NCBI RefSeq assembly: GCF_018130545.1
Contig: NZ_JAFCKF010000001.1
Coordinates: 1,054,001-1,118,000 of the forward strand
Origin: Bradyrhizobium tropiciagri
GTDB lineage: Bacteria; Pseudomonadota; Alphaproteobacteria; Rhizobiales; Xanthobacteraceae
Direction: 5' to 3'
Length of the DNA: 64,000 nucleotides
In this document: positions 18,103 to 27,387 of the stretch, piece after piece
How positions within the stretch are numbered: the stretch's first letter is position 1
Layout: every line of letters begins with the position of its first letter
Notes under the pieces: generated by a model
What the model was told of the DNA's origin: nothing
What the model saw: only the letters and a program-made list of their open reading frames with translations
Database searches by the model: none
Made by a program: the position numbers and the translations under genes

Positions 18103-18882
18103 TCAACGCCACGTCTTCTTCTTTTTCCAGCGCCGCTCGCCCCGCGCGCCCGCTTCCTTGGCGCCGAGATAGAACTCCTGGATATCGGGTGAATTCATCA
18201 GCCGCTCGCAGGTGTCGTTCATGACGACGCGACCGATCTCCAGCACATAGCCGTAATGCGCCGTCTCCAGCGCGATCTTGGCATTCTGCTCGACCAGCAG
18301 GATCGACATGCCCTGCTCCTCATTGACGCGGCGGATGATGGTGAAGATCTCCTTCACCAGGATCGGCGACAGCCCGAGCGACGGCTCGTCCAGCAGCAAG
18401 AGCGTCGGCCGGTTCATCAATGCGCGTCCGATCGCAAGCATCTGCTGCTCGCCGCCGGAAAGCTGGCCGGCCGGCTGGCCAAGCCGCTCCCGCAGCCGTG
18501 GAAAATAGCCGTAGACGCGTTCGAGGTCCTGCGCCACACCGTCGCGGTCCTTGCGCAGATAGGCGCCCATCATCAGGTTCTCGCGCACCGAGAGGAACGG
18601 AAACACCTCGCGCCCCTCCGGCACATGGCTGAGGCCGAGCCGCACGATCCGGTCGGCCTCCATGCGCTGGATCGGCTTGCCGAGGAATTCGATCGTGCCC
18701 TTCTGCGGGTCGAGGATGCCGGAGATGGTCTTCAGCACCGTGGTCTTGCCGGCGCCGTTGGCGCCGAGCAGCGTCACGATCTGGCCGCGCGGCACCTCGA
18801 GGCTGATGCCGCGGATCGCCATGATCGGCCCGTAATAGCTTTCGATGTTGGAGAGCTTCAGGATGATGTCCGATGTGCTCAT
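18103..18882 (-). CDS. livF: Branched-chain amino acid-type ABC ATPase (LivF)
   Basis: Cytoplasmic ATPase of 259 residues. Walker A is LLGANGAGKTTVLKTI, the signature LSGGEQQML and Walker B LLLLDEPSLGLSP, the last being characteristic of LivF. The C-terminus is extended by a lysine-rich tail (RRWKKKKTWR). The start lies 10 nt after the stop of the LivG gene, in an operon with livG, livM and livH. Confidence 0.93.
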   Translation of the reverse strand: MSTSDIILKLSNIESYYGPIMAIRGISLEVPRGQIVTLLGANGAGKTTVLKTISGILDPQKGTIEFLGKPIQRMEADRIVRLGLSHVPEGREVFPFLSVRENLMMGAYLRKDRDGVAQDLERVYGYFPRLRERLGQPAGQLSGGEQQMLAIGRALMNRPTLLLLDEPSLGLSPILVKEIFTIIRRVNEEQGMSILLVEQNAKIALETAHYGYVLEIGRVVMNDTCERLMNSPDIQEFYLGAKEAGARGERRWKKKKTWR

Positions 18883-18892
18883 GCCATCACCC

Positions 18893-19651
18893 TCATGCGC
18901 CGAGATAGGCTGCGACGACGTCGGGATGGTGCTGCACCTCCGAAGGCGAGCCCATCGCCAGCACGCGGCCGTAGTTCAGCGCGATGACGCGGTCCGAGAC
19001 CCGGTTGACCAGCGTCATGTCGTGCTCGACCATCAAGACGGTGATGCCGAGCTCGCTCTTCATGTCGCGGATCCAGAACGACATGTCGTCGGTCTCCTCG
19101 ACATTGAGGCCCGACGACGGCTCGTCGAGCAGGATCAGCTTCGGCTCCGAGCACAGCGCCCGCGCCAGCTCGATCACCTTGCGCACGCCGTAAGGTAGGC
19201 CCGAGATCAGCTTGTCGCGGTAAGGCTCGAGATCGAGAAATTCGATCACCTGCTCGACCCGGCGGCGATGCGCCTTCTCGCCGGCGCGGACGCTCGGCAG
19301 GAACAGCAGCTCCTGCCAGAGCTGCGTATTGGAATGCCGATGCCGGCCGACCAGGAGATTACTCAGCACGGTCGCGTTCTCGAACAGCTCGATGTTCTGG
19401 AAGGTGCGCGCGATGCCGAGCCTGGCGATATCGTAGGCCGGCTGCTGGGTGATGTCCTGATCCTCGAAGAAGATCTTGCCCGAGGTCGGCGGATAGATCC
19501 GCGAGATCAGATTGAAGATCGAGCTCTTGCCGGCGCCGTTCGGTCCGATGATCGAGAGGATCTCGCCCTTCTCGACCGCGAAGCTGACGGCATCGACCGC
19601 TTTGAGGCCGCCGAAATGCAGCGACAGGTTCTCGGCGCGGAAATAGCTCAT
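18893..19651 (-). CDS. livG: Branched-chain amino acid-type ABC ATPase (LivG)
   Basis: ATPase of 252 residues with Walker [17 protein letters not shown], a signature region [13 protein letters not shown] in place of the usual LSGGQQ, and Walker [13 protein letters not shown]. The C-terminal [10 protein letters not shown] motif is typical of LivG. The shortened signature is common in LivG-like proteins paired with CoA ligases. Its ATG overlaps the stop of livM by 4 nt, indicating translational coupling. Confidence 0.93.
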   Translation of the reverse strand: MSYFRAENLSLHFGGLKAVDAVSFAVEKGEILSIIGPNGAGKSSIFNLISRIYPPTSGKIFFEDQDITQQPAYDIARLGIARTFQNIELFENATVLSNLLVGRHRHSNTQLWQELLFLPSVRAGEKAHRRRVEQVIEFLDLEPYRDKLISGLPYGVRKVIELARALCSEPKLILLDEPSSGLNVEETDDMSFWIRDMKSELGITVLMVEHDMTLVNRVSDRVIALNYGRVLAMGSPSEVQHHPDVVAAYLGA

Positions 19652-20799
19652 CGGTTCCGCTCCGATTTCACATAGATCTTCTGTCGCTTGAACGTTGCGC
19701 GCTTGTAGAGCGGGAACAGTTGAAAGAAGAGCTTGATCTTGAGCCAGCGGCCGTAGAGGCCCAAGGGCTCAAACAGCACGAACACCACGATGATGACGCC
19801 GTAGATCGCACCCTTCAGCCCGTTGGCGGAGGCAAACGCCGCGACCGCATCCTGAATATGTCCCGCGCGCTCGGTACCGGCGCCCAAGGTGGCCGCAACG
19901 CCCGCAATCACGCCGGGCATGTCATCCTTCAGATAGGTCAGAAACGGATCGATCATGACCAGGAAGATCGCGCCCAGCACCGCGCCGTGCAGGCTGAAGG
20001 TGCCGCCGATCAGGATCACGATGATGAACTCGATCGAGAGCTGCAAGGTGAACATCTCGGGCGAGATGAAGGACAGCTTGTGGGCGAACAGCACGCCGGC
20101 GAAGCCGGTGATACCAGCCGAGATCGCGAACGACTTCACCTTGTAGAGCGCGACATTGATGCCCATGCTGCGCGCCGCGGTCTCGCTATCGCGGATCGCG
20201 ACGAAGGCGCGCCCGGTCGGCGAGCGCAGCAGATTGAGCGTGCCGACGATGGTCAGCACCAGCACCGCAAGGCAGAGGTAATAGAAGGTCGGGCCATCAC
20301 GCGACACCGTGGTGCCGAATAGCTGCATGGTCTTGACCCGCATGCCTTCATTGCCGTGGGTCACGCTTTCCCAGCGCGCCATGATTTCCTCGACGATGAA
20401 GGCAAACGAGATCGTCGCGATCACGAGATAGATGCCCTGCAGCCGCAGCGCCGGAAATCCGACCAGCGCGCCGACCAAGCCGGTCAACAGCCCCGCGGCG
20501 AGGAAATAGACCGGGAACGGCACGTTGAATTGCTGCAGATAGGCCGCGGTGTAGGCGCCGATCGCCAGAAATGCGGCGTGTCCCAGCGAGGCCTGCCCGG
20601 TGAAACCGGTCAGGATCAACAGGCCCACGCCGACAGTCGCATAGATGCAGACGAAGACCAGCTGGCTCATCAGATAACTTGAGAGCACGTAAGGCGCGAT
20701 CAGCAGCACCGCGAGCAGCAGGCCATAGGAATAGACGTAGCCGGAATGCGGAAACAGCCTGATGTCGTCTTCATAGTCGGTCTTGAAGAGAAACCGCAT
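19648..20799 (-). CDS. livM: Branched-chain amino acid-type ABC permease (LivM)
   Basis: Inner-membrane permease of 383 residues with about ten hydrophobic segments. It carries the LivM motifs LTGFTGQASLGHAAFLAIGAY and GRAFVAIRDSETAARSMGIN, the latter being the cytoplasmic EAA-like loop. A roughly 100-residue C-terminal part is longer than in E. coli LivM and ends in a basic cytoplasmic tail. It overlaps livG by 4 nt and is separated from livH by about 105 bp of palindromic repeats. Confidence 0.93.
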   Translation of the reverse strand: MRFLFKTDYEDDIRLFPHSGYVYSYGLLLAVLLIAPYVLSSYLMSQLVFVCIYATVGVGLLILTGFTGQASLGHAAFLAIGAYTAAYLQQFNVPFPVYFLAAGLLTGLVGALVGFPALRLQGIYLVIATISFAFIVEEIMARWESVTHGNEGMRVKTMQLFGTTVSRDGPTFYYLCLAVLVLTIVGTLNLLRSPTGRAFVAIRDSETAARSMGINVALYKVKSFAISAGITGFAGVLFAHKLSFISPEMFTLQLSIEFIIVILIGGTFSLHGAVLGAIFLVMIDPFLTYLKDDMPGVIAGVAATLGAGTERAGHIQDAVAAFASANGLKGAIYGVIIVVFVLFEPLGLYGRWLKIKLFFQLFPLYKRATFKRQKIYVKSERNR

Positions 20800-20811
20800 G
20801 CGTCCTCCCTA

Positions 20812-20842
20812 GATCATGATGCGATTAAATCGCATCATGATC
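20812..20842. repeat. Perfect 31-bp palindrome between livH and livM
   Basis: Arms GATCATGATGCGATT and AATCGCATCATGATC with a single A in the centre, so the two 15-bp arms match exactly. It begins 13 bp upstream of the livM start and adjoins the 51-bp repeat at 20857-20907. It is either an operator or a stable mRNA hairpin between the two permease cistrons. Confidence 0.85.
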
Positions 20843-20856
20843 TCGTCCTCTCGGTT

Positions 20857-20907
20857 GAGCATGATCTTGTCGGAAAACCGGCCTCCACTTTTCCGGATCA
20901 TGCCCTA
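20857..20907. repeat. Palindromic intergenic repeat, copy 3
   Basis: Arms GAGCATGATC and GATCATGCCC with inner CGGAAAA and TTTTCCG, the same family as 1855-1905 and 9080-9128. As in copy 1, the terminal CTA (20905-20907) forms the TAG stop of the upstream permease gene, here livH. Confidence 0.85.
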
Positions 20908-21780
20908 GACCTTCTTGCGGACGTGAAGGCCGAACAGGCCCTCGGGTTTGAGCAGCAGCACCGCAAGCAGCACGATGTAAGGCGCGACGTCCTTCCATCC
21001 CTGCGGCAGGTAGAAGCCGGCCATGCTCTCGATCACGCCGATCAGCACGCCGCCGACCACCGCGCCGGGAATCGAGCCGAAGCCACCGAGCACTGCGGCC
21101 GGAAACGCCTTCAGCCCCAGCACCAGGCCGACATTGGAATGGATGAAGGTGATCGGCGCCAGCAGCACGCCGGCGCAGGTCGCCACCGCCGCCGAGATCG
21201 CCCAGACGATCGAGACCACGCGCTTCACCGGGATGCCCATGTAATAGGCAGCCAGCATGTTCTCCGAACTGGCCCGCATCGCGGTGCCGAGCGTGGTGCG
21301 GTTGAAGAACAGATAGAGCAGCGCACACAGGATGATGGTCGCCGCGATCACCGAGAGCTTGTCATAGGCGAGCACCAGGCTGCCGATCCGCAGGACGCCC
21401 TGGCTGAACGGGGTATCGATCTTGAAGTCGTCGGTGCCCCAGATCATGCCAGCCACCGAGCGCAGGAAATAGCCGAGCCCGATCGTCGCCATGATGATGG
21501 AGAATTGCGGATAACCGAGGATCGGCCGCACCACGATCCGCTCGGCCAGCATGCCGAACAACGCCATGCAGATCACTGCGCCGGCGAAGCCGACCCAGTA
21601 ATTCAGTCCCAGCATGCCGATGAATGTGAAGGCGAAAAAGCCGCCCAGCATCATCAAATCGCCTTGCGCGAAATTGACGACCTCGGTTGCCTTGTAGACC
21701 AGCACGAAGCCGAGCGCGATCAGGCCGTAAACGCAGCCGAGCGCAATGCCGCTGACGAGCTGCTGAACAAAGTCCAGCAT
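20905..21780 (-). CDS. livH: Branched-chain amino acid-type ABC permease (LivH)
   Basis: Inner-membrane permease of 291 residues with the LivH signatures GIALGCVYGLIALGFVLVYKA near the N-terminus, VNFAQGDLMMLGGF after it, and TTLGTAMRASSENMLAAYYMG in the EAA loop. It is the first gene of the liv-type operon. The promoter should lie in the 295-bp gap shared with the divergent exporter ATPase gene at 22076. Its stop codon is part of a palindromic repeat. Confidence 0.93.
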   Translation of the reverse strand: MLDFVQQLVSGIALGCVYGLIALGFVLVYKATEVVNFAQGDLMMLGGFFAFTFIGMLGLNYWVGFAGAVICMALFGMLAERIVVRPILGYPQFSIIMATIGLGYFLRSVAGMIWGTDDFKIDTPFSQGVLRIGSLVLAYDKLSVIAATIILCALLYLFFNRTTLGTAMRASSENMLAAYYMGIPVKRVVSIVWAISAAVATCAGVLLAPITFIHSNVGLVLGLKAFPAAVLGGFGSIPGAVVGGVLIGVIESMAGFYLPQGWKDVAPYIVLLAVLLLKPEGLFGLHVRKKV

Positions 21781-22075
21781 CGTTCCCTCCCCGATGCCCG
21801 GCGATTCTTATCCGATCGCTCGTCGCATCCCGCCTTCACGCCCTTGTGTCGGAAGCGCTGAAAGCCGCCTATGTCCGCCTGGGATTGAGCCAAAACACCC
21901 GATCCCTGTCAACAAACCGCTGATCCGGCTGTATCATCACATTTACGGAGATATGCCGCAGCACGGACTAATACGGATATCGCGTTCGATTTGCCCCGTG
22001 CGATTCACTGCACCGAAACGGTTTTTGTCCAAGTTTGCGCAACCGACGAGCGAAATCCCGGATCGCCACCGCATC

Positions 22076-22828
22076 ATGACATCGGAATTGTCCGCACTCG
22101 CCCTGCGAGGGTTAACCAAGCGTTTTGACCGCCCGGCGGTCGACGCGCTCGATCTCACCATCCGGGTCGGCGAGTTCTACGCGCTGCTCGGGCCGAACGG
22201 CGCCGGCAAGACCACGACGTTGCGCATGGTGGCAGGACTGTTGCGTCCCGACGCCGGCTCGGTGTCGATCCTCGGCATCGACGCGCTGGCCGATCCGGTC
22301 TCAGCCAAGCAGATCATGGCCTGGGTGTCCGACGAGCCGATGATCTATGACAAGCTGACGCCGCTGGAATATCTCGAATTCGTCGCCGGCCTGTGGGGCA
22401 TCGATCCCCGCACCTCGGAGAAGTCGGCGCGCGACCTCCTGGTGTCGCTCGGGCTCGAACCGCATCTCAACGAGCGCTGCGAGGGCTTCTCCAAAGGCAT
22501 GCGCCAGAAGGTGGCGCTCGCCGGCGCGCTGGTGCACGATCCCCGCCTGATCATCCTCGACGAACCGCTGACCGGGCTCGACGCGCTGTCGGCGCGTCAC
22601 GTCAAGGGGCTGTTGCAGGAGCGCGTTCGCACCGGCTGCACCGTGATCATGACGACTCACATCCTCGAAGTCGCCGAGCGCATGGCCGACCGCATCGGCG
22701 TGATCGCGGCCGGCAGGCTGATCGCCGAGGGCACGCTCGGCGAGCTGCGCGAGCAGAACGGCCGCAACGACACCACGCTCGAGGACATGTTCATCGCGCT
22801 GGTCGATACCGAAGCGGCGGCCGCGTGA
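22076..22828 (+). CDS. ABC exporter ATPase subunit
   Basis: Stand-alone ATPase of 250 residues, CcmA/multidrug type. Walker A is LLGPNGAGKTTTLRMV, the signature SKGMRQKVALAGAL and Walker B LIILDEPLTGLDALS. The ATG at 22076 is chosen because the ABC domain starts a few residues later; an in-frame start at 21794 would add about 94 residues of low-quality sequence from the promoter region. Its last bases overlap the GTG start of the membrane subunit. The substrate is unknown. Confidence 0.9.
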   Translation: MTSELSALALRGLTKRFDRPAVDALDLTIRVGEFYALLGPNGAGKTTTLRMVAGLLRPDAGSVSILGIDALADPVSAKQIMAWVSDEPMIYDKLTPLEYLEFVAGLWGIDPRTSEKSARDLLVSLGLEPHLNERCEGFSKGMRQKVALAGALVHDPRLIILDEPLTGLDALSARHVKGLLQERVRTGCTVIMTTHILEVAERMADRIGVIAAGRLIAEGTLGELREQNGRNDTTLEDMFIALVDTEAAAA

Positions 22829-24345
22829 GCTCGGTCGCCCATCTCAGCTGGTTCGCCCGCCATGAATTCCGCCTGGCGTGGCGCGAATGGCTGGCGATGA
22901 TGACCGGCGGTCGGCGAAGGCGCAATCGCGCCGTGATCGGACTTTTGATCTTCGCGGCGATCCTGCATCTGCCGGCCTATGCCGTGGTCAACCGCTATGC
23001 GGACTTAAGGTTTCCGCTCGATCCGTCGTCGCTGATCGTGCTGACAGCAACCGTCTTCCTGGCCTGGGCGCTGATGCTGTCGCAGGCCATCGAATCGGTG
23101 ACGCGCGTATTCTACGCCCGCGCCGATCTCGATCTGATCATGTCGTCGCCGGCCAAGCTCACCAACATCTTCTCGATCCGGATCGCCGCGATCGCGATGA
23201 CGGTGAGCAGCATGGCGCTGTTGCTGTCGACACCGTTCATCGACGTGCTGGTGTATCTCGGCGGCCCGCGCTGGCTCGCCGGATTCGGCGTCGTACTTGC
23301 GATCGGGCTGTCGGCGGCCGCCACCGCAATCGCGGTCACCGCGTTCCTGTTTCGCCTGATCGGGCCGATCCGGACCCGGCTGGTGGCGCAGGTCGTCTCG
23401 GCGGTCATCGGCGCGGGCTTCGTGATCGCGCTGCAGGTCGTCGCCGTGCTGTCCTACGGCACGCTGTCGCGCTTTGCCTTCCTGACCTCGGACACCGCGG
23501 CACACATTGCCCCCGCGCTCGACAGCCTGCTGTGGTGGCCGGCGCGCGCCTCACTCGGCGATCTCGACATTATGATGCTGCTGCTCGCGGCAAGCCTGGT
23601 GCTGCTCGGCGTTGTGATGGCGGCCTTCGCGCCGCGCTTCGCGGACACGGTTGCAAGCGTCGCCGCCAATCCGACAGCGGTCACGCGGGGACGCGCCCGC
23701 GCATTCCGCCCCGGCTCGCGGCAACAGGCGTTGCGGCGCAAGGAGCTCGTGTTACTGCGCCGCGATCCATGGCTGTTGTCGCAGAGCCTGATGCAGATGC
23801 TCTATCTGCTGCCGCCGGCGCTGATGCTGTGGCGAAGCTTTTCCGGCACGTCGACCGCGATCGTGCTGATCACGCCTGTCATCGTGATGGCCGCGGGCCA
23901 GCTGGCCGGCGGCCTCGCCTGGCTGACCATCTCGGGTGAGGACGCGCCCGATCTGGTGGCGACCGCGCCACTGCCGCCGTCACGCGTGACCCGCGCCAAG
24001 ATCGAGGTCGTGCTGCTCGCAATCGCCGTGGTGTTCACGCCGCTGGTGGCCGCGCTGGCGTTCGCCTCGCTGGCGCAGGCCGCGGTCACGGCGATCGCGA
24101 TCCTCACCGCGACCGCATCCGCCGCCGCGGTCCAGCTCTGGTTCCGCGCACAGGCCAAGCGCAGCCAGTTCCGCCGGCGCCAGACCTCCTCCCGCATCGC
24201 GACCTTCGCCGAAGCGTTCTCCTCGATCGGCTGGGCCGCGACCGCGGCGCTGGCCCTGACGATACCGGCAGCCGCACTCGTCAGTGGCATGATGACCCTG
24301 TTGACGCTCGCCATCGCCTGGAAGATCAGCCCGCGGCAGGGCTGA
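22825..24345 (+). CDS. ABC exporter membrane subunit
   Basis: Integral membrane protein of 506 residues with roughly ten hydrophobic segments, including AVIGLLIFAAILHLPAYAVV near the N-terminus. The GTG at 22825 overlaps the TGA of the ATPase gene (GTGA), the typical coupling of an exporter pair; in-frame ATG-like starts further upstream would lie inside the ATPase gene. The conserved RQQALRRKELVLLRRDPWLL stretch in the middle resembles ABC-2-type exporter permeases of the putative ABC exporter family. The transported compound cannot be inferred. Confidence 0.85.
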   Translation: MSSVAHLSWFARHEFRLAWREWLAMMTGGRRRRNRAVIGLLIFAAILHLPAYAVVNRYADLRFPLDPSSLIVLTATVFLAWALMLSQAIESVTRVFYARADLDLIMSSPAKLTNIFSIRIAAIAMTVSSMALLLSTPFIDVLVYLGGPRWLAGFGVVLAIGLSAAATAIAVTAFLFRLIGPIRTRLVAQVVSAVIGAGFVIALQVVAVLSYGTLSRFAFLTSDTAAHIAPALDSLLWWPARASLGDLDIMMLLLAASLVLLGVVMAAFAPRFADTVASVAANPTAVTRGRARAFRPGSRQQALRRKELVLLRRDPWLLSQSLMQMLYLLPPALMLWRSFSGTSTAIVLITPVIVMAAGQLAGGLAWLTISGEDAPDLVATAPLPPSRVTRAKIEVVLLAIAVVFTPLVAALAFASLAQAAVTAIAILTATASAAAVQLWFRAQAKRSQFRRRQTSSRIATFAEAFSSIGWAATAALALTIPAAALVSGMMTLLTLAIAWKISPRQG

Positions 24346-24353
24346 GACCGCGC

Positions 24354-25292
24354 TTAAGCCTTCATCACCTCGATCACCGCCGCGGCAAATGCCTCCGGCG
24401 CTTCCTGCGGCAGATTGTGGCCCGAGCCCGGAATCACGCGATGGTCCAGGCGGTTGGCGTACTTTGCCGCGGTGCGACTGCCGTCGGTCACGAACGTCAC
24501 GCCATCGTCGGCGCCGTCGAGCGAGATGGCGGGGACGGTGATCACAGGCAATGCGTCGAGCCGCCGCTGCACATCCGCGTATTGCGGGTCGCCTTCGACT
24601 ACGCCGTAACGATGCCGGTAGCTGTGGATCACGACGTCGACATAATCAGGATTGTCGAACGCGACCGCCGTCCGCTCGAAGCAGGCCTCGTCGAACGTCC
24701 AGGTCGGTGACCATTGCGACCACAGGATCCTTGCGATGCCGCGCCGGTTGGCGGCGAGCCCGGCGCGACCGCGCTCGAGCTGAAAGTAATATTGATACCA
24801 GAGCGGCACTTCGCGCTCCGGCGGCGCCGGCACCATCGCATGCGCGATGTCCTGGATCATGTAGCCATTGGTGCAGACGAGCCCGATGCAGCGCTCCGGC
24901 CACAGCGCGGCGCCGATCGATGCGGCGCGGCCGCCCCAATCATAGCCGGCGAATACCGCACGCTTGATGCCGAGCGCATTCATCAGCGCCATCAAATCGG
25001 CCCCGACCGCCGCCTGCTCGCCCGAGCGCGGCGTCGCCTTGTCGCGGAACAGCGTCGGCCCGTAGCCGCGCAGATACGGCACGATGACCCGGCAACCCTG
25101 CGCGACCAGGATCGGCGCGACGTCGACAAAGGCATGGATGTCATAGGGAAAGCCGTGCATCAGCATCACGACCGGACCATCCGCCGGGCCGGCCTCGTAA
25201 TAGGCGATGTTGAGCACACCTGCGTCGACGTGGCGCAACGGCTCGAGCCGCTTGGTCGATGACGCGCGCGGCGTAGGGGCAGTGTCAGTCAC
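24354..25292 (-). CDS. Alpha/beta hydrolase, epoxide hydrolase or dehalogenase-like
   Basis: Soluble protein of 312 residues with an alpha/beta hydrolase core: oxyanion region LMHGFPYD, nucleophile elbow AGYDWGGRAA with Asp in place of Ser, and catalytic His in GSGHNLPQEAP. An Asp nucleophile in a G-x-D-x-G-G elbow is characteristic of soluble epoxide hydrolases and haloalkane dehalogenases, so one of these reactions is likely. The lid region (about 135-220) is rich in aromatic residues. It is convergent with the exporter genes and has no obvious partner. Confidence 0.85.
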   Translation of the reverse strand: MTDTAPTPRASSTKRLEPLRHVDAGVLNIAYYEAGPADGPVVMLMHGFPYDIHAFVDVAPILVAQGCRVIVPYLRGYGPTLFRDKATPRSGEQAAVGADLMALMNALGIKRAVFAGYDWGGRAASIGAALWPERCIGLVCTNGYMIQDIAHAMVPAPPEREVPLWYQYYFQLERGRAGLAANRRGIARILWSQWSPTWTFDEACFERTAVAFDNPDYVDVVIHSYRHRYGVVEGDPQYADVQRRLDALPVITVPAISLDGADDGVTFVTDGSRTAAKYANRLDHRVIPGSGHNLPQEAPEAFAAAVIEVMKA

Positions 25293-25466
25293 GCAGAACT
25301 CCCTGATCTCTCATATCTGCGCGGCATGGTAGCGCGTTCCGGCGCAGGAATCGCCTGGATCGTGTTGCAGTCAGCGCCTTGGAGCGATGCGCCGGCCTCA
25401 TCATGACGGCAAGCCGATTGCGCGATAGTCTCGTATCGGCGGATATCGCCGAAGACGGAACAGGTC

Positions 25467-26282
25467 ATGCTGAGATTGCTCGCCGCGCTCGTCTTGCTGG
25501 GATCATTGACCGGCCACGCCGTCGCGCAGGACGCCCAGCGCAGCGAATGCCTGGCAATGGCCAATGCGCCGCCGCGGGCCGTGCCGGTGAACTACCGGCG
25601 CATCGCGGCCAAAGCCGACGAGGTCGCGATCACCTATGCCGGCCATTCGACCTATTACATCGACACGCCCGGCGGCGTCCGGATCGCGACCGACTACAAC
25701 GGCGTCTATCAGACCGGGCGATTGCCTGACGTCGCGACCATGAACCGGGCCCATGCGACACACTACACGCTGTTTCCCGATCCCGGGATTGCCCACGTGC
25801 TGCATGGCTGGGGCGAGAACGGCCAGGCCGCGCATTACGCGGAGCGCATCGGCGACGTCTATATCCGCAACGTCACGACCGACATCCGGCGCTATTGGGG
25901 CGAAGATGCCGGCGGCGAGATGATCAAGGACGGCAATTCGATCTTCATCTTCGAGGTCGCCGGCCTCTGTATCGGCCATCTCGGCCACCTCCACGTCAAG
26001 CTCGACGACAGCCAGTTCGCGGCGATCGGCCGACTCGACATCGTGATGGTGCCGATCGACGGCACCTATACGATGTCGCTCGACGGCATCTCCGAAATCA
26101 CCAAGCGGCTGCGCGCATCGGTGGTGCTGCCGATGCACCGCTTCGCCACCCCGCTCGACGAGTTCATGCGCTTGATCGGCCAGCAATTCGAGATCGACCG
26201 CCGCGACGGCGAGCGTACGTTACGGATTTCGCGCGACACGCTGCCGGCAACGCCGACGGTGATCATCCTCGACGGCGTGTAA
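25467..26282 (+). CDS. Secreted metallo-beta-lactamase-fold hydrolase
   Basis: A 271-residue protein with signal peptide MLRLLAALVLLGSLTGHAVA. The MBL-like core starts at VAITYAGHSTYYIDTPGGVR and continues with HLGHLHVKL and a late VVLPMHRF histidine, a pattern close to the UlaG/YtnP-like branch, but the classical HxHxDH motif is not clear. It may act on a phosphodiester or lactone in the periplasm; this is a guess. It starts a same-strand run with an amidohydrolase and a GNAT protein. Confidence 0.75.
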   Translation: MLRLLAALVLLGSLTGHAVAQDAQRSECLAMANAPPRAVPVNYRRIAAKADEVAITYAGHSTYYIDTPGGVRIATDYNGVYQTGRLPDVATMNRAHATHYTLFPDPGIAHVLHGWGENGQAAHYAERIGDVYIRNVTTDIRRYWGEDAGGEMIKDGNSIFIFEVAGLCIGHLGHLHVKLDDSQFAAIGRLDIVMVPIDGTYTMSLDGISEITKRLRASVVLPMHRFATPLDEFMRLIGQQFEIDRRDGERTLRISRDTLPATPTVIILDGV

Positions 26283-26326
26283 AGGCTCTGTTCAAGAAGA
26301 AGCAAAACCAACGGGAGTGAAAATCG

Positions 26327-27376
26327 ATGGCCAGTACGTTACCCGCCTCAGCCAGCGGGCTCTATGCCAATCCGCGAGAAGACTGGCTCGCCCAATACAC
26401 GGAAGAAATCATCGACCCGGCCCGTCCGATCGTCGATCCGCATCACCATCTCTGGGACCGCGGGGGCTTGCGCTATCTGATCGAGGAGATGCGCGACGAC
26501 ATCGCCTCCGGCCACAACATCGTCGCGACCGTCTATGTCGATTGCCGGTCGATGTATCGCGCCGACGGGCCCGAGGCGTTCCGCCCGGTCGGCGAGGTCG
26601 AGTTCGCCAACGGCGTCGCGGCGATGGCGGCGAGCGGCGGCTACGGCAAGGCGGCGATCTGTGCCGGCATCGTCAGCCACGTCAACCTACTGATCGGCGA
26701 CCAGGCCAAGGCCGTGCTGGAGGCCGAGATTGCCGCCGGCAACGGCCGGTTCCGCGGCATCCGCCACTCCTCGGCCTGGGACGAGGACCCCAACGTCGCT
26801 CACATGTACGCGAACCGGCCGAAGGGCATTCTGCTCGATTCCACCTTCCGCAAGGGATTCGCCTGCCTGGCGCCGCTCGGCCTCAGCTTCGATGCCTGGC
26901 TGTTCCATCCACAGATCGGCGAGCTCACCGACCTCGCCCGCGCCTTTCCCGACACCAGGATCGTGCTCGACCATTGCGGTGGCCCGGTCGGCACCGGCCG
27001 CTTCGCCGGCAAACGCGAGGAGACCTTTCCGCTCTGGAAGGCGTCGATCCAGGAGATCGCCAGATGCCCCAATGTCGTGGTCAAGCTCGGCGGGCTGGCG
27101 ATGTGCCTGCTTGGCTATGACTTCCACCTCCGGGCCCGGCCGCCATCGTCGGAGGAACTCGCCGCCGCCTGGCGGCCCTATGTCGAGACCTGCATCGAGG
27201 CGTTCGGCCCGAACCGTTGCATGTTCGAGAGCAACTTCCCACCTGACAAGGGACAGTGCAGCTATCAGGTGATCTTCAACACCTTTAAACGGCTTGCATC
27301 ACAATATAGCGAAGTCGAGAAGACGGCGTTGTTCTTGAAGACGGCAAAGGATGTCTATCGGCTCGATATCGGGTAA
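26327..27376 (+). CDS. Amidohydrolase-fold metal-dependent hydrolase
   Basis: TIM-barrel hydrolase of 349 residues in the amidohydrolase_2 family (2-pyrone-4,6-dicarboxylate lactonase-like). It has the metal-binding PIVDPHHHLWD near residue 30, a central IVLDHCGGPVG and a late MFESNFPPDK whose acidic residue often binds the metal or substrate. GGGAG precedes the ATG. The gene lies 45 bp after the MBL-fold gene. Family members hydrolyse lactones or decarboxylate aromatic acids; the true substrate is not evident. Confidence 0.85.
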   Translation: MASTLPASASGLYANPREDWLAQYTEEIIDPARPIVDPHHHLWDRGGLRYLIEEMRDDIASGHNIVATVYVDCRSMYRADGPEAFRPVGEVEFANGVAAMAASGGYGKAAICAGIVSHVNLLIGDQAKAVLEAEIAAGNGRFRGIRHSSAWDEDPNVAHMYANRPKGILLDSTFRKGFACLAPLGLSFDAWLFHPQIGELTDLARAFPDTRIVLDHCGGPVGTGRFAGKREETFPLWKASIQEIARCPNVVVKLGGLAMCLLGYDFHLRARPPSSEELAAAWRPYVETCIEAFGPNRCMFESNFPPDKGQCSYQVIFNTFKRLASQYSEVEKTALFLKTAKDVYRLDIG

Positions 27377-27387
27377 ACTTCCGACTC

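Noticed and set aside
21794-22075. N-terminal extension of the ABC exporter ATPase
   Set aside because: The added residues have no homology-like pattern and lie in the promoter region. The ABC domain begins right after the ATG at 22076.
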